Shown: piece after piece, positions 23,120-35,154 of the stretch | Layout of the letters: each line of letters starts with the position of its first letter | How positions within the stretch are numbered: the stretch's first letter is position 1 | Source of the DNA: Tetradesmus obliquus | Taxonomy: Eukaryota; Chlorophyta; Chlorophyceae; Sphaeropleales; Scenedesmaceae | NCBI GenBank assembly: GCA_030272155.1 | Contig: CP126206.1 | Location: forward strand, 1-64,000 | Direction of reading: 5' to 3' | DNA: 64,000 nt | Notes under the pieces: model-generated | The model's input: the letters and a program-made list of their open reading frames with translations, nothing else | What the model was told of the DNA's origin: nothing | The model's database searches: none | Made by a program: the position numbers and the translations under genes

Positions 23120-24761
23120 GCTGCTGCGGTCAGGGGCGCATTCCGTGGGACCCTGAGACCATGAAGCGTGCGCTGGCTGAGGGCAAGGGCAGCCTGGACC
23201 AGCGCGTGGAGATCATCAACTGCGTAGATTTCCACGTGGACGAGAGCATCAAGCCAGCCGCCTTCTTCACGGGGTGAGTGTATAGTATAACACATATTTT
23301 GTGTGTGTGCTTGCCGGATTTGGCGTGGACCAAGCCGCCAAGCCAGCAGCCTTCTTTCCGCGCTGCTGCTGCTGCATGACTTGCGTTTGATTTCAGCCTC
23401 GGATGTTTTGGTGAGGTTTGAGTGTGCCACGATCCACGTGGACCAGCGCGTGGAGATCATAAAGGCGCCAATTTTCACGTGGACGACGGCATCAAGCCGG
23501 CTGCCTTCTTCACGGGGTGCATGTTATGATTTGCGTGTGTGCTTGCTTGGCACGTTTGGTGTTGAAGCAGCAGCGCGGACCCAGCCATCAAGCCAGCAGC
23601 CTGCTCTACGGGTGCGCGCAGCTGCGTTTGGTTTTAGTCTCGGATGTTTTGGTGGGGTTTGAGTGTGCGGTGGTCCATGTGGACGCGCGCGTGGAGATCA
23701 TCAACTGCGCCGACTTCCACGTGGACGAGAGCATCAAGCCGGCCGCCTTTTTCACGGGGTGAGCGTTCCAATTTGCGTGTGTGCTTGCCGGATGTAGTGT
23801 TGACCAAGCCGCCAAGCCGCCAAGCCAGCAGCCTTCTTTCCGCGCTGCGCGTGTCTTCTGCTGCCTGACGTGTCTTGCGTTTGGTTTCAGTCTCAGATGC
23901 TTTGGTGGGGTTTGAGTGTGCCGCACTCCACGTGGACCAGCGCGTGGAGATCATCAACTGCGCGACTTCCCCGTAGACGGCAGCATCAAGCCGGCTGCCT
24001 TCTTCAAGGGGTGTGTTTGGCGTATCTGCCGCATTGCTTGCGTGCGTGCTTGCCAGTTGTGGTTTTTAAGCGGCATGTGGCACCCTTCACATGGAAGGCA
24101 TCATCAAGCCCGCAGCTTGCTTCACGGGGTTTGCGAGCTTCTGCTGCATGTCTTGCGTGTGTGCTTGCCGATTATAGGTTTGAAGCAGCAGTATGGCGGC
24201 TTTCATGAGGACAGCAGCATCAAGCGCGCTGCAACCCTTTGCTGCATTGCCTCAGGCAGCCGGCAGCCTTCTTTACTGGTGCACACTGCAGCAGGCAACA
24301 GAGGCATGGACTGTGCCGGCTTTGCATCGGCGAGTTTCTCTAGCACCGCAGGTTGCTGTTTTGGTGTATCTCAAGTACAGCATGCGCCGCACTCACCCCT
24401 AAACTGTGCCGGCTTTGCTTCCGCTAGTTTTGGCAGTACCACAGGACGCTGCTTCGCTGTGTCTAAGTACAGCATGCGCCGGACTCGCCACCTTGCCTTG
24501 CAAACCACGCCCTGCTTCGAACCGCCTCCAACCCAAACAACACCAACCCGTATCATCAATTTCTGTTTGCAGCTACGCCAAGGGCTTCTGGCGCGGGCCC
24601 AACACTCACCACCTTGTGTTGCACAGCCGCGCCCTACCTTGCACCGCCTCCCACCTGCTTTGTCAACTGCCTTGCAGCTACGCCAAGGGCTTCTGGCGAG
24701 GGCCCAAGGGAGGCGCCTCCAGCAGCGCAGCGGCGGCTGCTGCTGCTGCCGGCGGCGGCGG

Positions 24762-24793
<32 letters not shown>

Positions 24794-25733
24794 CTGAGCC
24801 GCTGATGCTCAAGGTGAAAGACTGGCCGCCAGGGCAAGACTTCAGGGGCGAGCTTCCGCGCCACATGATGGTGAGAAGGGGCACTGTGGGCACCTAAACT
24901 CTTTGCAGAGAGGTGGTTTATGTTGGCCAGTGGGCGTTGCCTGCTCCCATGATGGTGGTGGTGGTGGTGGGCCGGGGCCGTTGCCCCTCACATAATCATG
25001 AGTAATCCTGCCGCCTGGCTCTGCTGCTGCATCAAGACGCTGCTTCATCACTCTTTATTGGTTAATTCATAATGAGGCTGCTGCTGGGCCTACAGCAACC
25101 CCCGGCTGGGCCGCACGCCTGTCGACGTCCCTTCTGCTTCACCTTGTTTCAATTGGTGGCCCCTGCATGTCTGTTGTTCCCTGCAGGATTTCATCGAGCG
25201 GCTGCCGCTGCGCTTCTACACCGACCCCCGGCTGGGCCGCGGGCCGCTCAACCTGGCCAGCATGCTGCTGCCTGCTGACAACCCCACAGACCTGGGGCCC
25301 AAGGGATACCTGGCCTACGGCAGGTGGGCTGAGGTTTGTCTTTCAGCATGTTCTGCTTCACTGCTGTTGCTGCTGCTGCCGGCCGAAACCCCCACATACC
25401 AAGGGATCCCTGGCCTACGGCAGGTGGGCTGAGGATTGTCTCTGTCTTCCAGGCTCTATCCACTTGGTATGTGCTGCTGGCCAGCATGCTGCTGCCCTCA
25501 GACAACCCCACAGACCTGGGGCCCAAGGGCTACCTGGCCCACGGCAGGTGGGCTGAGGTTTGTCTGTTTCTCCAGGCTCTATCTACTTGGTTTGTGCTGC
25601 TGCCCAACATGCTGCTGCCCGCTGACAACCCAACATACCTGGGGCCCAAAGGGACACCTGGCCTACGGCAGGTGGGCTGGCGTGTACGTGGTTGAGGTTT
25701 GTGCTTCAACATGTCCTGCTCGGTTGCTGCTGC

Positions 25734-25792
<59 letters not shown>

Positions 25793-27574
25793 TTCGGCAA
25801 CCCCATAGGCCTGGGGCCCAAGGGGTACCTGGCGTACGGCAGGTGCGCTGTGCTGTATGTGTGTGCGTCACTCAGCTCTATGCTGGGCAGCTGCTGCTGC
25901 TGCTGTTGCTGCCTGCTGACAACCCAACCGACCTGGGGCCCAACGGATACCTGGCGTATGGCAGGTGGGTTGTGCTGTGTGTGTTCAGTGTGTGCGTCAC
26001 TCAGCTCTTTGCTGGACAGCTGCTGCTGCTGCTACTGCTGCTGCTGCTGTTGCTGTTGCTGCCTGCTGACAACCCCACAGACCTGGGGCCCAAGGGGTAC
26101 CTGGCCTACGGCAGGTGCGCTGGGTGTACGTGGTTGAGGTGTGTACTTCAACATGTCCTGCTCGGCTGCTGCTGCTGCTGCTGCTGCCATTTGGCAACCC
26201 TACAGACCTTGGGCCCAAGGGGTACCTGGCTTATGGCAGGTGGGTTGTGCTGTATGTGTTCAGTGTGTGCGTCACTCAGCTCTTTGCTGGGCAGCTGCTG
26301 CTGCTGCTGCCTGCTGGCAAACCAACAGACCTAGGGCCCAAGGGTCACCTGGCCTACGGCAGGTGGGCTGAGGATTGTCTGTGTCTTCCTGGCTCTGTCC
26401 ACTTGGTTCGTGCTGCTGGCCAGCATGCTGCTGCCCTCAGACAACCCCACAGACTTGAGCCGAAGGAATACCTGGCGTACGGCAGGTGGGTTGAGGTTTG
26501 TCTTTCAGCATATCTTGCAAGATAGCAATTGCTGGGTCGCTGCTGCTGCTGCTGCCGTTGGCCGATGACGCCGCAGATCTGCGGGCAAAGGCTATTTGCC
26601 ATGTGGCAGTTGGTGGGTGATGTTTCTGGTATTTTGTATCTGCTGCTGCTCACTGACAACCCCGCCGACCTTGCGCCCAAGGGATACCTCGCATACGGCA
26701 GCAGTGCTGTGCTTTGGGGCTTGCTTGTGCTTCCTGTTGATGTTGGGGTTTGCCCAGAAAGCATCTGAGGTTGGATCTGAATGCGTCAGCCGTGTCAGGG
26801 ACCTAGATCTTGACAGCTACCTGGCATACGGCAGGTGGGCTGGCGTACGGCAGCGCTGGGGCAGCGCACCATACATCACTTTGCAGGTGCTGCTGGTTGT
26901 GGATGACAGCAACTGTGCAGGGCTGTCTGTTGTGCTGCTGCGGTTTATGTGGTTGTGTCGGCGACAGTAAGCCTAGGCTAGGGCTGGCAACTTTGCTGGA
27001 AGCGTGGCCTCACACACATGAACCGCATGTAGTCAGTGCTCCACGTGCACCTCTGCACCTCACAGCGCAGCACGCGTGCAGCAGTGACGGCAGCCAGGCT
27101 GTCACTGCATGCTATTGTGGAGGACGAATTTAGTATAGTGTGCCATGGTGTGGCGCGCCACTTGTCACAAATTTAAGCACTGGCATGACACAGTGCTTCC
27201 GAACTTTTGCACGCCGAATTTTTGTGCGCCCTGAGGCTCAACCACTGACTGGCTTCGTAGTAACGATAGCGCTGCTCTCGGCTGCCCAAAGCCTGCTTCA
27301 CATACGCTGCTGCTGCTGCTGCTGCTGCGCCAGGTGGCGCGAGTGCTCTGGCGAGGGCGACACTGGTACCATATTCATGTGCCGTGCAGTCCGGGCCGAA
27401 CTCACAAAGCAATGCCCTGCGTTTCTTCCTGCCGTGCTGCTGCTGCTGCTGCTGCGCAGGTGGCGCGAGTGCTCTGGCGAGGGCGACAGCGTGACCAAGA
27501 TGCACGTGGACATGACGGATGCTGTGAACATCCTCGTGGACCAGCAGCCGGGCGGCGATGCGCTGCAGCGCGGC

Positions 27575-27610
<36 letters not shown>

Positions 27611-30600
27611 CAGCCTGCGGGGGTGCGCTGCGGCGATGCTGAGCCAGACAAGGAGGCGGGGTGAGTGGCTGGCTTTTGGTGGGCTAGTGTTAGTGGAAGT
27701 GTTTCCATGTGAGTGTGTGCGTGGCGCGTGTGGGCATGGTGCATCCATATGTGTTCACAATGTATGTGCTGGCATGAATGCGCGTGTGCTTTTGCATGCG
27801 TGTTGCGGCCGTGTGTGTATCGTGTGCATTTGATGCCGTGAACATCCTCATGGACCAGCAGCCCGGCGGCGATGCGCTGCAGCGCGGCGCAGCAGCAACA
27901 GCAGCAGCAGCAGCAGCACAGCCTGCAGTGGTGCGCTGTGGAGATGCTGAGCCGGACAAGGAGGCGGGATGAGTGGCTTTGGCTGGCTTTGTGGGCTAGT
28001 GTTTGTGAAAGTGTCTCAATTTGAGTTTGTGCGTGGCGCGTGTGGGCGCGGTGCATCCGTATGTGTTTGCAATGTATGTGGGGGCATGAATGTGCGTGTG
28101 CGTTTGCATGCGTGTTGCGGCCGTGTGTGTATCGTGTGTGTGCCTTTGATGCCGTGAACATCCTCGTGGACCAGCAGCCGGGCGGCGACGCGCTGCAGCG
28201 CGGCGCAGCAGCAACAGCAGCAGCAGCAGCAGCACAGCCTGCAGTGGTGCGCTGCGGAGATGCTGAGCCGGACAAGGAGGCGGGGTGAGTGGCTTTGGCA
28301 GGCTTTGTGGGCTAGTGTTTGTGAGAGTGTTTCCATGTGAGCGTGTGCGTGGCGCGTGAGGGCACGGTGCATCCGTATGTGTGTGCTGGCATGAATGCGC
28401 GCGTGCGTCTGCATGCGTTTTGCGGTCACGTACATATGTGTGTTTATCATGTGCGTGCGTTAAATGCGCGCGCAATGGCAGCCGGGCTGCGGGATACCGG
28501 GAGGGACGTGAGCCGCACGCTTGTGCACAGGCTCGCTGCGGCAATTTTGATAAACAACGTTGAGCCAGACAAGGAGACTGGGTGAGTGGCTGTGTTTTGT
28601 GAGCCTGTGTTATCGGGATGTGCGTATTTGTTTGTGTCTGTGATGCGCGCAAGCGTGAATGTGCGCGCGTTTGCAACTGTTTGCATGTGTTACGTGCCTT
28701 ATGTGTGCATGTGTTGTGTTCGCGCGCTTGTAAATGTGTCGGTTTGTGCGCATGCACGCGTACATGCCATGCAAGGCTTGCGATTCAATCAGGCAGGTCA
28801 CCTGCACCGGGTGCTGTATGCGTGTGGACGGTGTTTGGCGGCGCGATGCGCGCTTGCGCGTGTGCGCGCGTGTGTGCGGAGTGTGAATGTTTGCACAATG
28901 TTGGTGTGGTGTGTCCGCACATCATCAGTGATGCGCGTCTGTCTCTGGCACATGCTTACGCATGCTTAACGGATGCGCGCGTAATATGCGTGCATTGCGT
29001 GTGCGCGCCCGATGCTACGAGTTCAATGCACATGTGCTTTTTTAAATGCACCTGATGCATGCTCTATGCGAGTACGTGTGCATGCGTTGGTCAGGCGTAT
29101 AGCTACGCTGAGCTGGACAAGGAGGCTGGGTCAATGGCTGGCATTGTATGCGTGTGCATGTGAGGATGTGTGCATGTGCTGGTGTTTGAGATGCATGCAA
29201 GCGCGCGTGCTAACGTATGGGCGGCGTGCGTGCTGCTGCCTGTGTTTGCACAAGTGTGTGTGCGCGTCTTTCGGTAGCACGTGCCCTCGCCTGCGTATAA
29301 GCATTAATCAATGCGTGCGGGCGCCGCGCCCGATAGGGGCCCTATCCTGTTGTATGCATGTACTATAATGCATGGCATGCATTGCGTGTGCGTGCACGTG
29401 CAAAGCGCGCCTGATGCTGCATGTGCGTGCACTTGTGCGTGGCGCATTGACACCCGCGCTTGATGCCTGCTTCATGTGTGCGCGCGCACCTGCGTTGGTC
29501 AGACGTATGTGCGTGAGCCATGCCGCATGTCAAGTTGATGCGTGTTCACGGTATGCGCGTGTGTACCTGTTCAGCTTGTGTTGCTTGTGCTTGACGCGCG
29601 TGAACATCAACCGCGCGTATGCCTTGTGCACTTGATTTACTTGTGCTTGATGCGCGTAAACATCAATCGCGCGTATATATGCGTGTGTGGTGCATGTGAT
29701 CATCGTGGTGTGCGTGTGTGCGTGTACGCGCGTGCGCGCGTGCGTATGCGTGTGCGTGCATGCAACACATGATGTGACGCGTGTGCGCGTGATGTGTGTG
29801 TTTTGCGTGTGAGTGCGTGTTGCGCATTCGAGCTGTATGTGTATTTGTGCCTCACGCCTCAAGGCGTCTGCGCGTACATGGAGCGCGATGCCTGTGGTGA
29901 TTGCGTGAGACGCGCCTGATGTTTGCTTGGCACGTCAAGTGTGTGGAGTTGCGCATGTGGCGTTGAGCACGCGTGTATGTGCATGATTGCGTGCGCATGT
30001 TTGCGCGTGGAAGCGCACATGAGCGTGCCTGGTTATGCATGCACGTGGTGGCACGCGTGTGCGCGGATGCTGTTTTTCGCTCGCTTGTGTGTGCATGGTT
30101 CAGTGTTTATGTGTTGAAGTGCATGTTCGCGCGCGTGGTGCTGTAGCGACGTGCCCAGGCTCAACGCCTTACTGGCTGGCGCTGCGCCTGTTGCACCTGT
30201 CGCGCCACCTCCCTCACCCCGCTGCTGCCTCCTGATGTGCTTCTGCAGCTATGGCATGCAGCGCTCAACTTACCAGCAACGTTGCTGCTGCCTCCTGCCG
30301 TGTGCCTCTGCAGCTACGGAGGCGCTGGCGCGGTGTGGGACACTGCCTGTGCATTGCCTCGTGCCTGGCCACCATTATGCGCACCCCATCCAATTCATTT
30401 GCACACGCGCACTTCTGCTTTGCTCAATTGACATACTTTTCCATCGCCCTGCATTTGCATGCGCCACCTCCAGCACCCTGCTGCTGCCTATTGCCGTGTG
30501 CTGCTGCAGCTACGGCGGCGCGGGCGCGATGTGGGACATCGCGCGCCGCAGCGACGTGCCCGCGCTCAGGACGCCACTCCCAGCTCACCAACAACCCTGC

Positions 30601-33355
30601 TGCTGTGCTGCTGCCTCCTGCCGTGTGCCTCTGCAGCTACGGAGGCGCTGGCGCGGTGTGGGACACTGCCTGTGCATTGCCTCGTGCCTGGCCACCATTA
30701 TGCGCACCCCAACCAATTCATTTGCACGCGCGCGCATCTGCTTTGCTCAATGGACGTACATCTTCATCGCCCTGCATTTGCATGCGCCACCTCCCTCACC
30801 CTGCTGCTGCCTCCTGCCGTGTGCTGCTGCAGGTATGGCGGCGCTGGTGCGGTGTGGTACATCGCGCGCCGCGCTGACATGTCCACGCTCAACGCCTTCC
30901 TGGCTGGCGCTGCCTCCTGCCGCACGGCCATGCTGCTGCAGCTACGGCGGCGCTAGTGCGCACACTCTCGATGCTCTCACACCCTTCACCGGCTGCACCT
31001 GATGCCATTTCCTCAACACGTGTCACCTCTCTCACCCCTCTGCTGCCTGCCGACCTGCAATCAATCGCCGTGTGCCTCTGCAGCTATGGCGGCGTGGCCG
31101 CGGTGTGGGACACTGCCTGTGCATTACCTCGTGCCTGGCCATCCAAAAGCATTTGCACGCGCGGACTTCTGCTTTGCTCGATGAACGTACATCTCCATCG
31201 CCCTGCTTATGCATGCGCCACCTCCCTCACTCTGCTGCCGCCTCCTGCCGTGTGCTGTTGCAGCTATGGCGGCGCTGGCGCGGTGTGTGGGACATCGCGC
31301 GCCGTGCTGACGTGCCCAAGCTGAACGCCTTCCTGGCTAGCGCTGCCTCCTGCCGTGCTGCTGCAGCTACGGCGGCGCTGGCGCGCACACTGCTGCTGCT
31401 CTCAATCACACCCTTCACCTGTTGCACCTGATGCCATCTTCTCAACGCGTGTCACCTCTGTCACCCCTCTGCTGCCTGCCGACCTGCAATCAATTGCTGG
31501 GTGCTGCTGCAGCTATGGCGGCACGGGCGCTGTGTGGGACATCGCGCGCCGTGCTGACGTGCCCGAGCTCCGGACGCCTTCCTGTCTAGCGCTGCGCCCG
31601 TTGCACCTGACACCATCTTCTTAACAGGCTCCACCTTCCTTACCTCGCTGCAGCCCCCTGCTGCGCTCCTGCAGCCAGCAGCGACGTGCCCGCGCTCAGG
31701 ACGCCACTCCCAGCTCACCAACAACCCTGCTGCTGTGCTGCTGCCTCCTGCCGTGCTGCTGCAGCTACGGCGGCGCTGGCGCGGTGTGGGACATCGCGCT
31801 CCGCAGCGACGTGCCTGTGCTCAGGACGCCACTCGCAGCTCACCAACAACCCTGCTGCTGTGCTGCTGCCTCCTGCCAAATACCTGCAGCTACGGCGGCG
31901 CTGGCGCGGTGTGGGACATTGCGCGCCGCAGCGACGTGCCTGTGCTCAACGCCTTCCTGGCTGGCGCTGCGCCCGTTGCACCTGACACCATCCCCTTCAC
32001 ACGCTCCACCTTCCTTACCCTGCTGCTGCCCCCTGCTGTGCTGCTGCAGCTAGCAGAGACGTGCCCGCGCTCAGGACGCCACTCCCAGCTCACCAACAAC
32101 CCTGCTGCTGCCTCCTGCTGTGCTGCTGCCTCCTGCCATCTGCTGCTGCAGCTACGGCGGCGCTGGCGCGGTGTGGGACATTGCGCGCCGCAGCGATGTG
32201 CCCGCGCTGAAGGACTTCCTGGCTAGCGCTGCCGGGGACTTCACGCACAACGGCAAGCCGGTGGCGCCCAAGGCGTGCAGCGGCGTGGCGCTGCAGCCCG
32301 TGATGAGCCACGTGTTCATGCTCAAGGAGGCGCACAGGTGAAATACGACGGCAGAGAAAGCGTGTTGGTAGTTTCTCTGCGCTCTGGCAGCGCAAGTTTG
32401 GGCAGCTGCACAGCTCGTGACGAGCCACTTGTTCATGCTTGGGGAGGCGCACAGGTGGGAACGGCAGATGTTATGTGTTGGTGTGTTGTCTGTTTGCTGG
32501 CGGCTGCAGCGGCGTGGGGCTGCAGCCCGTGATGAGTCACGTGTTCATGCTCAAGGAGGCGCACAGGTGCGGAATGAGGTGATCTGTTGTTGCAGCCGGT
32601 CAACGGTTTCAAGCTGGTTTTTGTTGACTGTCAGCGCAAGAGTCTTGTGCAGCTGCGTAGCTTGTGATGAGCCATGCGTTCATGCTCAGGGAGGCGCACA
32701 TGTGGGACTAGCAGGGAATGCACTTGGATATGTGTCTTCCTTGTTACACCCGTCAAGACACATTTGTCATTTTTGGTGAGCAGGTCAATGTGTTGATGTT
32801 CTTTCTGTTCTGTGGTAGCGCAAGACTACAGCTGCGTAGCTTGTGATGAGCCACGCGTGCCATGCTGGGCGAGGCGCACCGGTGAGAGCGATGAACATGT
32901 TTGGTGTTCTGTCTGTCTGCTGGCGGCTGCAGCAGCGTGGCGTGGTGTTCATGCTTGGGGAGGCGCACAGGTGCGGAGTGCTCTTTCCGCTAACACTTTC
33001 GTAACAAGACAACCAGCAGCTTCGGCCTTGGTGTCGGCCCTGGTGTGCGCGTATGCGCAGCTGCACAGCCGGTGTGGCGTAGCTGGCAGCTGCTGCTCGC
33101 CATATATGACAGCACGGGCCACTCGCTGCCTTGATCCCTGGCTCACATTCCCCCGCTTGCTGCTGCTGCTGCTGCTGCTGCTGCAGGGTCTGTGCTGGCA
33201 CAGCAGCAGGGCGTGGCACTGCTAAACTTTCAGCAGCACTCAACTGGCTTGCCTTGCTGATGCTGCTGCTGCTGCTGCTGCTGCTGCAGGGCTGCGCTGC
33301 TGGAGCAGCATGGCGTGGAGCTGCTGCACTTTGAGCAGCACCTGACTGGCTTGCT

Positions 33356-33398
<43 letters not shown>

Positions 33399-35107
33399 AG
33401 GGCTGCACTGCTGGAGCAGCATGGCGTGGAGCTGCTGCACTTTGAGCAGCACAACGGCGAGGCAGTGTTCATCCCTGGCCTGTGCCCGCACCAGGTCAGG
33501 AACCTGGCCAGCTGCTGTAAGGTGAGGCAGGGAGAAATTGCTACAGTAATGCTGCTCATTGTTGCATCAGCTCGAGCCGCAGTCCAGCAGCAGCAGCAGC
33601 AGCAGCAGATGTGTTACAGCAAGGGTCAGGCGGCTGGCGGCTGCGCGCACCAGGCCAGCAACCTTGCAAGCTGCTGCAAGGTGAGCGGGAGGGCAGTGTT
33701 GCATGGTGCTGCCTTGTTGTATGGTTGGTGTATAGAGCAACGGCAGGAGCAGCGGGGTCGCGGCAGCAGCAGCAGCAGCAGCAGCTGTGCAATAGCAAGA
33801 GTGGGGAGGCTGGGGCATGCCGTCTGTTGCAGCCGGGGCTCCTGCACCAACACAAGTGCTGCCACGTGCATGCTGCTGCTCAGGCAAACACAGATGATGG
33901 TGTGGTGTGGCTGGTAGTGTTTGCACCTGCCTGTCACAGCAACCGACAGCAAACATGGTATCCGGCGAAACTGTCCATAGACGTCAGGCAAGTGTTTTCC
34001 AAGCCCCCATCAGCAACTGTTTGCTGTTCACAATCCACCCAGCTCCACTGTCTGTGCTTTCTTGTGCATGCGCCTCACTGCTGCTGCTGCTGCTGCGCAG
34101 ATCGCGGTGGACTTTGTGTCGCCGGAGAACATGGCCACCTGCTTGGCGCAGCGCGAGACGTGGCGGCAGCTGGACCTGGCGGTCGGGCAGCCCACGCTGA
34201 CAGGAGAGGTGAGCTAAGCTCACTGAGCTTTACACACATTGTTGGCTGGAGGTATGCTGTGCTCTGCCTGTGCTGCGGCAGCTGGGCCTGGCCTGGCGCT
34301 TGGTCAGCCTATGCTGACGGCAGTGTTGAGCACGGTCGGTGGTGGTATGTGCTGTCATGGCTTTTGCTGCGGCTGCGTGTGATGTGGCAGCCGGACCTGA
34401 CGGTAGGGCAGCCCACGCTGACGGGAGAGGTGAGCCGTGTGCTGCCTCTGGAATGTGACGTTATTGGTTGTGTTGAGCGGCACTCTATGCAGTGGACCTG
34501 GCTGTGGAGGAGTTTACGCTGACTAGAATGGTGAGCTAGGCTGGTTGTTTGCGTTGATGGCTATTGTTTGCTGCTGGCAGCGAGTGCTGCTGGCACATGT
34601 GATGCGGCTGCTGGGCCTGGCTCACGGGTACATCCCACTCCACTGGATGGGGGAGGTGAGGTGCACACAGCTTCTTGCTGCTGTTCAGTTGCGCGGCCAT
34701 GCGTTTTCCCTGGGCAATTTGTGGAATGTGAACGGCTGATGTTGTGGGCTGAAGCGCAGGCAGGCGCGTTGGTGTGTTGTGACGCGCACAGGCATGTGTG
34801 TGTTTAGCAGAGCTCTCAGGGGTGTGCCAGCGGTGCTCGGCAAGCAGCTTTTGGGCTTGTCATGCTGTGCATGGGCTGACACGCAGCTGGTGAGCCAGGG
34901 ATAGCCAGCGCAGGGCACTTCTGGTGGTAGCGTCTTGGCACGGCAGGGTGCACCGCTGCATGCAGCTGCCCGCACTTCCAGCAACAATGTCCATCCTGCT
35001 ACTGTTGTTGCTGCTGCTGCTGCTGCTGCAGGACGCGCCCGAGCCCAGGGAGCGCGAGCACGCTGAGAAGCTGCAGAGCCAGCTCATCCTGCTTACTTCT
35101 GGCTTTC

Positions 35108-35154
<47 letters not shown>

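Noticed and set aside
25699-26334. Apparent repetitive hydrophobic proteins encoded by the 25-26 kb array
   Set aside because: The poly-Leu and poly-Ala segments are CTG acceptor-like tracts read as codons. The true product is the single exon 25187-25323.
27298-28450. Reverse-strand His/Thr-rich frames such as 27298-28275
   Set aside because: Antisense of the repeated HxD exon copies and intervening TG-rich intron. The repeats explain the apparent length.
28336-29862. Many overlapping Cys/Val/Arg-rich frames in the TG/CG tract
   Set aside because: Alternating GTGCGC sequence has few stops in any frame. There is no domain, no splice partner and no family resemblance, so it is intron.
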